Below are positions 1 through 5,894 of a stretch of 16,812 bases of DNA, piece by piece (position 1 is the stretch's first letter; every line of letters begins with the position of its first letter). The stretch lies in the NCBI GenBank assembly GCA_938036845.1, contig CALHWA010000078.1, positions 1 to 16,812 of the forward strand, read 5' to 3'. The notes under the pieces are model-generated. The model was not told where the DNA came from. It searched no databases and worked only from the letters and a program-made list of their open reading frames with translations. Made by a program: the position numbers and the translations under genes. Origin of the DNA: an uncultured Candidatus Saccharibacteria bacterium (GTDB taxonomy: Bacteria > Patescibacteriota > Saccharimonadia > Saccharimonadales > Saccharimonadaceae).

Positions 1-173
1 ATCTTGCGCATCTGTTTACTCTGGTGGAGCTGCCGCTTGAGCAGTGGATAGAGCAAAAAGCGGATGATGACCGTAAAGATAATCACCGCCACACCAAAGT
101 CACCACCAGGGATGATACTATAGATGAGCAAAAGTGCGTTAAAAATGGGCTGTAAAATTATTGTCTCAAACAT
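1..173 (-). CDS. yidC: Membrane protein insertase YidC/Oxa1 family, N-terminal part (runs off the window start)
   Basis: The first 57 codons of a protein that continues beyond position 1. YidC inserts membrane proteins into the cytoplasmic membrane, alone or with SecYEG. The visible part begins METII-like (MFETIILQPIFNALLLIY), then a hydrophobic segment at residues 27-45 containing IIFTVIIRFLLYPL. R38 sits where the conserved arginine of the YidC hydrophilic groove lies, and is followed by the usual K/Q-rich stretch (KRQLHQSKQMRK). There is no room for a large periplasmic domain before the first core helix, so this is the short form seen in Gram-positives and CPR bacteria. The ATG at 173 is preceded by CGGAG five nucleotides upstream. 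Position next to rnpA, rpmH and dnaA is the classical origin arrangement, here with yidD missing. Confidence 0.9.
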   Translation of the reverse strand, partial: MFETIILQPIFNALLLIYSIIPGGDFGVAVIIFTVIIRFLLYPLLKRQLHQSKQMRK

Positions 174-485
174 ATTGACTCCGATTACTGCATTTATTGT
201 ATCATAGGTGGCCACGGAAGATGAATTGTGGCAAAGTATTTTTTGGAAATCAATCGTTGATATATGCGATACACTACTGCCAATACTACATATAAGAGTA
301 TTTATAACCTTAGAAAAGAACACTCACCTAGCTTGCCTTTCATTGGTATAGAATGACAAGAAAAGAATTTTTTATAAATATTTTGAGTTATGTTTACCAC
401 TGTTTGCAGAAAACTATTTGTCACTGATTTGACTCAAAGTACTATGAAGTAGATCGCACAAAGAAGACTGAAAGGATATAAAGCA
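174..485. other. AT-rich intergenic spacer between rnpA and yidC, no gene recognised
   Basis: 312 nt separate the rnpA stop from the yidC start, where many bacteria have yidD or a direct junction. All frames are broken by stops; no YidD-like protein, tRNA or recognisable structured RNA was found by eye. Apart from the candidate yidC promoter at 196-204 and some weak short inverted repeats, such as TCATT/AATGA near 339-355, nothing can be assigned. Base composition is clearly richer in A+T than the neighbouring genes. Confidence 0.6.
196..204 (-). promoter_or_regulatory. Possible extended -10 promoter of yidC
   Basis: On the minus strand the sequence reads TGATACAAT, an extended -10 element (TGn + TACAAT). 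It lies 22 nt before the yidC ATG, leaving room for a leader of about 15 nt that includes the CGGAG ribosome binding site. No convincing -35 box is seen 16-18 nt further upstream. It is a pattern match only. Confidence 0.4.
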
Positions 486-872
486 CTAGTCTATCTTTTC
501 TCTTTCATCACTTGGCGTTGCGTCGCCAGGACAAATACCAGCTCGCACAAGAAGATTTTTCACCACCAGCACAAGCTCATCGTGTGGCGTGGCAAGCACC
601 TCGCTTGAGGTGATGATCAGTGCAACGTCGTACACCCCTGTAAAGTGCGGTACGTGTTGGCGCAGAATCTCGTAGACACGGCGGCGAATGCGGTTGCGCC
701 CCACCGCAAATTTGTGTACCTTTTTGCTCACCACCACGGCAATGCGTGGCATGCGCCGACGGCGATTGGCCACGTATTTGACGGTTAGCAAGCGCGATCG
801 CTCAGCACTGGCATTGCGATACAAATAGCGCAGCCCGCCATAGCCATGAAACCGATATCGTTGCTGTAACAT
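486..872 (-). CDS. rnpA: Ribonuclease P protein component
   Basis: A 128-aa basic protein, the size expected for RnpA, which binds RNase P RNA and helps it cleave the 5' leader of pre-tRNAs. Residues 3-20 (QQRYRFHGYGGLRYLYRN) match the family N-terminus with the conserved R-x-F pattern. Residues 54-71 (KFAVGRNRIRRRVYEILR) are the diagnostic RNR motif that contacts RNA. The C-terminal tail after residue 112 is acidic and variable. The ATG at 872 has no Shine-Dalgarno sequence; instead a TGCTATAAT promoter element ends six nucleotides upstream, implying a leaderless transcript. A hairpin terminator separates it from rpmH, so the two genes appear to be separate transcription units rather than the common rpmH-rnpA operon. 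No clear terminator is visible after its stop. Confidence 0.95.
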   Translation of the reverse strand: MLQQRYRFHGYGGLRYLYRNASAERSRLLTVKYVANRRRRMPRIAVVVSKKVHKFAVGRNRIRRRVYEILRQHVPHFTGVYDVALIITSSEVLATPHDELVLVVKNLLVRAGICPGDATPSDEREKID

Positions 873-878
873 AGCTGT

Positions 879-887
879 ATTATAGCA
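879..887 (-). promoter_or_regulatory. Extended -10 promoter of rnpA
   Basis: The minus strand reads TTTGCTATAAT, with a perfect TATAAT (879-884) and the TGn extension (885-887). Only six nucleotides separate the box from the rnpA ATG, so transcription should begin at or within one or two bases of the start codon. No good -35 hexamer lies at 16-18 nt spacing, which is usual for extended -10 promoters. The same nine-base TGCTATAAT occurs before prgI at 15024-15032. Confidence 0.65.
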
Positions 888-908
888 AATCTACTCACGG
901 ACAGAGAT

Positions 909-938
909 AAAATAACCCACCAAGCAGTGGGTTATTTT
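909..938 (-). terminator. Hairpin terminator after rpmH (symmetrical, could work on both strands)
   Basis: A perfect 12-bp inverted repeat, arms 909-920 and 927-938, with a 6-nt loop (CAAGCA on the plus strand). On the minus strand the 3' arm ends GGGTTATTTTATC, giving a U-rich tail, and the structure begins 21 nt after the rpmH stop. The mirrored A/T ends make it look bidirectional, but no plus-strand gene reads into it. It lies just upstream of the rnpA promoter and therefore insulates rnpA from rpmH. Confidence 0.8.
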
Positions 939-959
939 TGTCATTTTGCTATCGTCACA

Positions 960-1100
960 CTACGAGAGTGCGAGGCGAGCGCGGCTCTTGGCGCGGCGGC
1001 GCTTGAGCACATTGCGGCCTGCCTTGGTAGCAATCCGTGCCCGAAACCCGTGCGTCCGAGCGCGATGACGAGTGTGTGGTTGGTGAGTTCGTTTTGGCAT
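960..1100 (-). CDS. rpmH: Large-subunit ribosomal protein bL34
   Basis: A 46-aa, very Arg/Lys-rich protein. It starts [19 protein letters not shown] and ends with the [17 protein letters not shown] tail, which is the full-length bL34 pattern (family members are about 44-47 aa). bL34 binds 23S rRNA in the 50S subunit. The stop is TAG at 960-962. It lies in the usual place, divergent from dnaA. The start codon is nine nucleotides after a strong TATAAT box and there is no Shine-Dalgarno sequence, so the mRNA should have a leader of only a few nucleotides. A longer reading frame overlapping it in another frame on the same strand has no family resemblance and is not real. Confidence 0.95.
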   Translation of the reverse strand: MPKRTHQPHTRHRARTHGFRARIATKAGRNVLKRRRAKSRARLALS

Positions 1101-1109
1101 ATCATTGCT

Positions 1110-1138
1110 ATTATACGCGATTGCTCCAGATCTTTCAA
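1110..1138 (-). promoter_or_regulatory. Promoter of rpmH
   Basis: Minus strand: TTGAAA (-35, positions 1133-1138), exactly 17 nt spacer, then TATAAT (-10, positions 1110-1115). This is the best sigma-70-type promoter in the window. Counting 6-7 nt from the -10 box puts the transcription start around 1103, only about 3 nt before the rpmH ATG at 1100. Confidence 0.75.
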
Positions 1139-1202
1139 CTTTTCACTCGCTTGGTGGATTTTGTGCTCCGAGCAACCTCCGTCATAAGCATAGCCAAATT
1201 GT

Positions 1203-1232
1203 TTATCCACATTTGTTCGCGAGTTATCCACA
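1203..1232 (+). promoter_or_regulatory. Two exact DnaA boxes upstream of dnaA
   Basis: TTATCCACA occurs exactly at 1203-1211 and again at 1224-1232, in the same orientation and 21 bp apart, i.e. two helical turns and the same face of the DNA. They lie between the divergent rpmH and dnaA promoters. DnaA bound here could autoregulate dnaA, or the sites may form part of a bipartite origin with the cluster after dnaA. Confidence 0.8.
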
Positions 1233-1255
1233 CTTTAACAGAGGTAATACATTTT

Positions 1256-1264
1256 TGTGGAAAA
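1256..1264 (-). promoter_or_regulatory. DnaA-box-like site (one mismatch)
   Basis: TGTGGAAAA on the plus strand differs by one base from TGTGGATAA, the reverse complement of the consensus DnaA box. It is oriented opposite to the two exact boxes at 1203-1232. A second copy of the same variant lies in the dnaA promoter at 1319-1327. Confidence 0.5.
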
Positions 1265-1317
1265 ACTCCACCCCTGTTGCTCTTTTCGGGTTTACCCCGT
1301 TGTTGTATTTCTCACGG

Positions 1318-1346
1318 TTGTGGAAAAGTCGGTTTTTTCTTATACT
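1318..1346 (+). promoter_or_regulatory. Promoter of dnaA with an embedded DnaA-like box
   Basis: TTGTGG (1318-1323), a 17-nt spacer and TATACT (1341-1346) form a reasonable -35/-10 pair, predicting transcription start near 1353 and a leader of about 36 nt to the GTG at 1389. The -35 hexamer overlaps TGTGGAAAA (1319-1327), a one-mismatch DnaA box, so DnaA bound here would directly compete with RNA polymerase. That is an inference from position. Confidence 0.6.
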
Positions 1347-1370
1347 AAAAAGAGTCATTGTATAACAAAC

Positions 1371-1376
1371 AAGGAG
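1371..1376 (+). promoter_or_regulatory. Ribosome binding site that decides the dnaA start
   Basis: AAGGAG lies 12 nt before the GTG at 1389. In the same frame an upstream GTG at 1257 would add 44 residues with no DnaA resemblance, would lie upstream of the dnaA promoter, and lacks a ribosome binding site. The spacing to 1389 is a little long but no other start fits better. Confidence 0.65.
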
Positions 1377-1388
1377 CAGCAAACGCCA

Positions 1389-2771
1389 GTGTACCACAGC
1401 CTGTGGAAGAGTGTTTTGGGTGAGATCGAAGTGTCGATACCAAGCGGTGTTTTTTCGACGTGGTTTGCCAATACCGAGATGCTCAGCAACAAAGATGGGG
1501 TGATTACCATTGGTGTGGCGAATATCTTTGCGATTCGCCAGTTTGAGGTGCGCTATGATAGCATTGTCAAAGAAGCGCTCCAGCACAGTGGTGTGGAGGT
1601 GTCGCGCATCGCCTATGTGGTAAACAAACAAGGCAAAAAACGCACTGTGATTAGCCGCGAAACCACTGGCCAGCCAGCCGACCGCGTCGAGGAACGAGCG
1701 GCAGCGCTCATCAGCAAGCCAACTACCTCATCACACTCTAGCTCTACCACACCAGCGACCAGCCTCAATGCGCGCTATACCTTCCAGAATTTCATTGTCG
1801 GCTCGAGCAACGACCTCGCCTACACCGCCTGCCAAGCAGTTGCACATAGCCCTGGTACGAAGTATAATCCCCTCTTCATCTACGGTGGCGTCGGTCTCGG
1901 TAAGACACACCTCATCCAAGCGGTAGGTAATGAGATCCTTGCGCGCGACCCACGCAAAAAGGTCGCCTACCTGAGCTCGGAGACGTTTGTCAAAGAATTT
2001 ATCGAGTCGATCCGCTTCAAAAAGGCTGGCTTTTCTGACCGGTACCGCAATGTCGATGTACTGATCGTCGACGATATGCAGTTCATTGCTGGGCGCGAGA
2101 AAACTCAGGAGGAGTTCTTCCATACCTTTAATGCCCTCCACCAAGCCAACAAGCAAATCATCATCGGTAGCGACAAGCCACCACACAGCATCCCTACCCT
2201 GACGGAGCGCTTGCGCAGCCGCTTTGAGTGGGGGATGGCGATTGATATCCAGATGCCAGACTTTGAGACGCGCTGCGCGATTGTCGAGACCAAAGCGAGC
2301 TTCGCTGGCGTAACGCTCGAGCGCGACACCGTGGAATACCTTGCTAAGAACGTCAAAACAAATATCCGCGAACTCGAGGGTGCGCTTAATCAACTTCTTG
2401 CTTATGCCGAGATGCGCGGCGTCGCTCCTGATGTAATGACGGCGGAGGGTTTGCTTGGTAACGTCCGGCGCAGTCGCCCCCAGCACCTTACTGCCAAGCA
2501 GATTATCGACAAGACTGCCCGCCATTTCCAGATCGATAGCAAAGAAATCTGTGGTGCTAAGCGAGCTAAGCATATCGTCGTACCACGGCAAATTGCCATG
2601 TACTTACTGCGCAGCGAGCTCCACATGAGCTTCCCACAAATTGCCAATGAGCTGGGCCGCAAAGACCACACTACTGCCATCCATTCAGTCGAAAAAATCG
2701 AAAAATCCATCAAGCTCGACTACCTCATCCGTGAGCAGGTCGCTGACATCCGGGATAAGCTCTATGCCTAA
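1389..2771 (+). CDS. dnaA: Chromosomal replication initiator protein DnaA
   Basis: A 460-aa AAA+ ATPase that binds DnaA boxes and melts the origin. Domain I, which contacts helicase and regulators, is residues 1-75 (LWKSVLGEIEV...FSTWF). Domain II is a short Ser/Thr-rich linker of about residues 90-125. The AAA+ core follows with Walker A GGVGLGKT (166-173), Walker B VLIVDDMQF (224-232), sensor 1 around IIIGSDKPP (257-265), box VII ERLRSRF with the likely arginine finger R278, and sensor 2 NIRELEGALN (325-334). Domain IV, the DNA-binding part, carries the DnaA signature GRKDHTTAIHSVEKIE (423-438). Length and order are standard. The GTG start is chosen from homology and the AAGGAG at 1371. Candidate promoter and DnaA boxes upstream suggest autoregulation. 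Confidence 0.97.
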   Translation: MYHSLWKSVLGEIEVSIPSGVFSTWFANTEMLSNKDGVITIGVANIFAIRQFEVRYDSIVKEALQHSGVEVSRIAYVVNKQGKKRTVISRETTGQPADRVEERAAALISKPTTSSHSSSTTPATSLNARYTFQNFIVGSSNDLAYTACQAVAHSPGTKYNPLFIYGGVGLGKTHLIQAVGNEILARDPRKKVAYLSSETFVKEFIESIRFKKAGFSDRYRNVDVLIVDDMQFIAGREKTQEEFFHTFNALHQANKQIIIGSDKPPHSIPTLTERLRSRFEWGMAIDIQMPDFETRCAIVETKASFAGVTLERDTVEYLAKNVKTNIRELEGALNQLLAYAEMRGVAPDVMTAEGLLGNVRRSRPQHLTAKQIIDKTARHFQIDSKEICGAKRAKHIVVPRQIAMYLLRSELHMSFPQIANELGRKDHTTAIHSVEKIEKSIKLDYLIREQVADIRDKLYA

Positions 2772-2795
2772 GTCATGTGTTTTTTTCGCGGCACC

Positions 2796-3021
2796 TGTGG
2801 AAAAGCCGTGTATAGTGAGCCGTATAACCGGCGGACAGTTCGTGGGCAGCCATCCACAGCACCAAGAGCGCATCGCCCTCCAGCCTCATTGGCTGGTGGA
2901 TAACCCCTGCTTCTCCCCGATTTATCCACGCCAGCGATCGCAGCGTTTTACACAAGTAGTGGGCAGGTCGTACCTCTGTTATTCATCATGGTTTCCACAG
3001 TATCCACAGCACCTATTACTA
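2796..3021. other. Candidate replication origin (oriC) with DnaA-box cluster
   Basis: The 282-nt spacer between dnaA and dnaN has no gene but holds many DnaA-box-like 9-mers: TGTGGAAAA 2796-2804, CCATCCACA 2850-2858 (two mismatches), GGTGGATAA 2895-2903, TTATCCACG 2922-2930, GTTTCCACA 2991-2999 (two mismatches) and GTATCCACA 3000-3008. The others have one mismatch to TTATCCACA or its complement. The last two abut. They are followed by GCAC and then CTA-TTA-CTA on the plus strand, i.e. 3'-GAT-AAT-GAT-5' on the other strand, matching the DnaA-trio pattern of the bacterial unwinding element. An A/T-rich stretch leads on to dnaN. The dnaA-dnaN interval is the usual oriC site in Gram-positive-like genomes. 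Confidence 0.75.
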
Positions 3022-3053
3022 TATCAACCAGATAAAAAGAAAGGATTGTCGAT

Positions 3054-4154
3054 ATGAAACTGTCTGTCACACAAGAAAATCTTGCACGAGCGCTCGGGGT
3101 TGTCGGGCGAGTTGCGAGCAACCGAGCTGGCCTGCCGATCTTAAATAATATATTATTCCGCACCGAAGGTAATCGCCTTCTTCTCGCTGCGACGAACCTA
3201 GAGATTGCCGCCACTTACTATATTGGTGCAAAGGTAGAGACACCGGGGGTAATCACCCTGCCGGCAAAACTTGTGAGCGAATTTGTGGCGAATTTGCCGA
3301 AGGGGCCGATCGAGCTTGAGACCGATGGCACGCGTATGACACTGACGTCTGGTGGGTACACCTCGACGATTAATGGCGTGGTGGCAGATGACTTTCCGGA
3401 GCTACCGACGATTGATGAAGAACAATCGGTACGCTATAGCATTGCTGCTGCAGACTTTAAGCAGGCGGCAGCGCAAACCTTGGTGACGTGTAGTAATGAT
3501 ACGACTCGGCCTGTTTTGACTGGTGTGTATTGGCATACGGTGGATGGTGTGCTGTATATGGCGGCGACGGATGGCTATCGCCTGGCTGAGCGGCGTTTGA
3601 TGACAAGCCAGAGCCAGATTGCAGCCATTGTGCCAGCGAGCAGTTTGCAGGAAGCGCTACGCTCGCTTAGTGATAGCACGGAAGAAGTGGAAGTGCTCTT
3701 TGATGAGACGCAGGTGCGCTTTCGGTTAGAGGAAGTGGAGATTACTAGCCGCCTAATTGATGGCACCTACCCAAACTATCGGCAACTTATCCCTACTCAG
3801 TCCGAGACAAATGTGACGCTGGCAGCAGGTGACTTCTCGCGCGTAGTGAAGGTGGCAGGGCTCTTTGCGCGTGAGTCTGGTGGCAGTGTCACGCTTACCG
3901 CCGACCATGAGGCGCAGAAATTACGGATTCACTCCGTTGCGTCCGAGCTGGGCGAAAATACCTCCGAGGCAGAGGCGGAGGTGTCGAGTGATGGGCAGAT
4001 TACGCTCAATTCGCGGTACATTAGTGATGCACTGGGTGTTCTCGATGGCGAGACGATCACCTTCCGCTTTAGCGGTAAGCTCTCGCCCTGCGTCTTGACA
4101 GTCGCTCGGCCCGAGCCAAACTATATTCATATTATTATGCCACTGAAGAGCTAG
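3054..4154 (+). CDS. dnaN: DNA polymerase III beta subunit (sliding clamp)
   Basis: A 366-aa protein, exactly the usual beta-clamp length. The head-to-tail dimer encircles DNA and tethers the replicative polymerase and repair factors. It begins MKLSVTQENLARALGVV, followed by the typical GLPILNNILF and a first domain to about residue 120. The second domain (about 128-243) includes RPVLTGVYWH and ATDGYRLAERR. The third domain starts around GTYPNYRQLIP and closes with NYIHIIMPLKS, equivalent to the usual YVIMPMR-type end that forms the partner-binding pocket. AAAGGA eight nucleotides before the ATG serves as ribosome binding site. The gene directly follows the oriC candidate and is separated from recF by 2 nt, so the two are cotranscribed. 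Confidence 0.97.
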   Translation: MKLSVTQENLARALGVVGRVASNRAGLPILNNILFRTEGNRLLLAATNLEIAATYYIGAKVETPGVITLPAKLVSEFVANLPKGPIELETDGTRMTLTSGGYTSTINGVVADDFPELPTIDEEQSVRYSIAAADFKQAAAQTLVTCSNDTTRPVLTGVYWHTVDGVLYMAATDGYRLAERRLMTSQSQIAAIVPASSLQEALRSLSDSTEEVEVLFDETQVRFRLEEVEITSRLIDGTYPNYRQLIPTQSETNVTLAAGDFSRVVKVAGLFARESGGSVTLTADHEAQKLRIHSVASELGENTSEAEAEVSSDGQITLNSRYISDALGVLDGETITFRFSGKLSPCVLTVARPEPNYIHIIMPLKS

Positions 4155-4156
4155 CG

Positions 4157-5155
4157 ATGAAGATAACGCGGCTAGCAGTGCAGCATGTGCGGATTCATAC
4201 GCTCAAGACGCTTGACCTTGAGCCAGGTACGACGCTGATTTCTGGCCCAAATGGCTCTGGCAAGACATCGCTTATTGAGGCAATTCATATTGCGCTGCGT
4301 GGAACCTCCTTTCGTGGTAGCGATGAAGCAGTTTGCCAACATGAACAAAAAAGTTATACAATTGACCTTGTGACGGATGAACAACGTTACCGCGTCCAGT
4401 ATGATCGTCGACACGAGAAAAAGCGCAAGCGTTTTATCGTCGATGGTACAACCTATGGTCGCCTCCCCTATGGCAAAAAATATCCAATTGTCCTCTTTGA
4501 GCCAGATACCTTGCGGATTATCACTGGCTCGCCGCAGCGCCGGCGTGATTTTCTCGATACGCTCATCCAGCAATATGACGCACACTATAGCCATGAGCTG
4601 AGCCGCTACCACCGAGCACTGCAGCAGCGAAATAAATTGCTCAAAGACCCTGCTCTTAGTGATGCGACACTTTTCTCGTGGAATCTTATCTTGAGTCAGT
4701 ATGGCGCGTCGATCATTACGAAGCGTCAGCGGGTGCTGCGCTATCTTAATACAAAAAGCAGTGCTATGTACCAAAGTATTGCGGGCGTGGCGGATAGCGT
4801 TGCGCTGCACTACTCGGAGGAGCGCAGTATGACCGCGCAGCAGCTTCTCGCCGAGTATGAGCAAAAAACGGCGTATGATACAGTGGTGGGCGCGACGAGT
4901 GTTGGCCCGCACCGGCATGATATAACCGTGCTGTTTCGGGGTAATCTGGCCGCCAAGACTGCATCGCGGGGTGAAATTCGCACCATTGTGCTTGCCCTTA
5001 AATTCCTTGAGGCGGCCTACATCCAGCAGCAAACAGGCCAAGCACCACTTATTCTACTCGACGATGTCTTTGGCGAGCTCGACCAGCAGCGCCAGCAGCG
5101 TCTCCTCAGCGAATTCGTCGATAACCAGATTGTGATGACGAGTGCGGTGGGATAG
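4157..5155 (+). CDS. recF: DNA replication and repair protein RecF (short form)
   Basis: A 332-aa SMC-like ATPase that helps load RecA on gapped DNA with RecO and RecR. Walker A is GPNGSGKT (30-37). The RecF signature region is FEPDTLRIITGSPQRRRDFLD-like at 114-134. A second family motif, TSVGPHRHDI, is at 247-256. The ABC-type signature is ASRGEIRT (269-276), and Walker B LILLDDVFGELD (298-309) carries D302/D303 and E307. It is some 30-40 residues shorter than typical RecF (about 360-375), because it stops right after the VMTSA strand and lacks the usual C-terminal tail. The ATG is 2 nt after the dnaN stop with only a weak GAAGAG upstream, so translation is probably coupled to dnaN. Its end faces the T4SS operon across 10 nt with no visible terminator. 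Confidence 0.93.
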   Translation: MKITRLAVQHVRIHTLKTLDLEPGTTLISGPNGSGKTSLIEAIHIALRGTSFRGSDEAVCQHEQKSYTIDLVTDEQRYRVQYDRRHEKKRKRFIVDGTTYGRLPYGKKYPIVLFEPDTLRIITGSPQRRRDFLDTLIQQYDAHYSHELSRYHRALQQRNKLLKDPALSDATLFSWNLILSQYGASIITKRQRVLRYLNTKSSAMYQSIAGVADSVALHYSEERSMTAQQLLAEYEQKTAYDTVVGATSVGPHRHDITVLFRGNLAAKTASRGEIRTIVLALKFLEAAYIQQQTGQAPLILLDDVFGELDQQRQQRLLSEFVDNQIVMTSAVG

Positions 5156-5165
5156 ATTCTCTGCC

Positions 5166-5894
5166 TTATATATCAGTGTACATATAACACCACGATGGGT
5201 TGTTGCCGCCACACGGGACAACACGCTTCTTTTCTAGTTCCTCAGCAGTGGGATATATTTTGCCATTGATTTTTATGTCGTATTTATCAATATCTTTGTC
5301 GTGTTTTTTAAGATAACTCAGTGCTTGGTCGACCTGTGATTGGCTTGTCTTGTCTGTTGTGACAATGCATACACCAAGCCGATTTGACCGGTCGGTCGTG
5401 CGGTATGGGTTGCAGGTAACAATATAAAACCAACGCGAGTAGTAAGGTAGTTTATTAATAAGAGGGCTCTCTTGAGATATCTTTGCTCCTCCTTGCGTTG
5501 CTTCGTGGCCGCCGATTGCTTCGCGGATGTCGTTGTATTTTTCCCTCTTCGCTTCCCTCTTTGCTTCCTCTGTTAGCGGCTTCATGGCAAAGAATAGCTT
5601 CTTTTCTTCGCCTTGTTTGAGGTCTAGCTTGACCTGGTGGTCGGCAAAGCCTTTAGCCCGGAATGTGTATGTGTACGACCCACTCTTCACGGCGTGTTTT
5701 GCCCGCGTTGTTATCTTTTGGTCTTTGATTGTATCATATGAGACAGTGAGGTTATCGGGGATGGCATAGACGAGGATAGTGCTGTCGTATTTGAGATTAT
5801 CAACAAAGCGATATACCGTAAAGGTAATCATGCCAACGGCAAGCAGGGCAAATAGTGCGATAATTTGGTTACGTTTTTGATTGAGCATTTCCAT
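5166..5894 (-). CDS. Membrane-anchored protein with PEGA-like domain, last gene of the T4SS operon
   Basis: A 242-aa protein I cannot assign to a named family. A single hydrophobic segment at residues 10-30 (QIIALFALLAVGMITFTVYR) follows a short positively charged N-terminus, so the rest should face outside. Residues 38-104 have the spacing of a PEGA-like beta domain: strands, then a GSYTYTFRAKGFADHQVKLDL-like segment ending in a charged strand. A Lys/Glu-rich helix of about residues 105-127 follows. The C-terminal 95 residues have four cysteines (161, 176, 228, 236) that could form disulfides. The ATG at 5894 is supported by GAGGA six nucleotides upstream and overlaps the preceding gene by 26 nt, indicating coupled translation. 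A structural or wall-binding accessory role beside the hydrolases is conceivable but is only inference from position. Confidence 0.75.
   Translation of the reverse strand: MEMLNQKRNQIIALFALLAVGMITFTVYRFVDNLKYDSTILVYAIPDNLTVSYDTIKDQKITTRAKHAVKSGSYTYTFRAKGFADHQVKLDLKQGEEKKLFFAMKPLTEEAKREAKREKYNDIREAIGGHEATQGGAKISQESPLINKLPYYSRWFYIVTCNPYRTTDRSNRLGVCIVTTDKTSQSQVDQALSYLKKHDKDIDKYDIKINGKIYPTAEELEKKRVVPCGGNNPSWCYMYTDI

Noticed and set aside
260..267. Thought of the alanine in the VirB4 P-loop (protein residues 260-267, AKSGAGKS) as a damaged ATPase
   Set aside because: The Lys-Ser of the loop and Walker B are intact, and the AKSGAGKS form is, to my knowledge, common in Gram-positive and CPR VirB4 proteins. 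Numbers here are residues, not bases.
941..1231. 96-codon minus-strand frame overlapping rpmH
   Set aside because: Another reading frame of the same strand encodes a perfect bL34; this frame has no resemblance to any protein.
1257..1388. 44-codon N-terminal extension of dnaA from the GTG at 1257
   Set aside because: It would start upstream of the dnaA promoter and across a DnaA-like box, lacks an SD, and has no DnaA homology.
1731..2591. Long minus-strand open frame (286 codons) opposite dnaA
   Set aside because: It mirrors the codon pattern of a certain gene (dnaA), has no start signal, and its translation resembles no family.
2789..2832. Weak 4-bp inverted repeats after dnaA as a possible terminator
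   Set aside because: Stems are too short and the T-run (2780-2786) precedes rather than follows them; read-through into dnaN is possible.
4172..5041. Long minus-strand open frame opposite recF
   Set aside because: Lies wholly within recF, whose motifs are unambiguous; the product is Cys/Arg-rich with no domain pattern.
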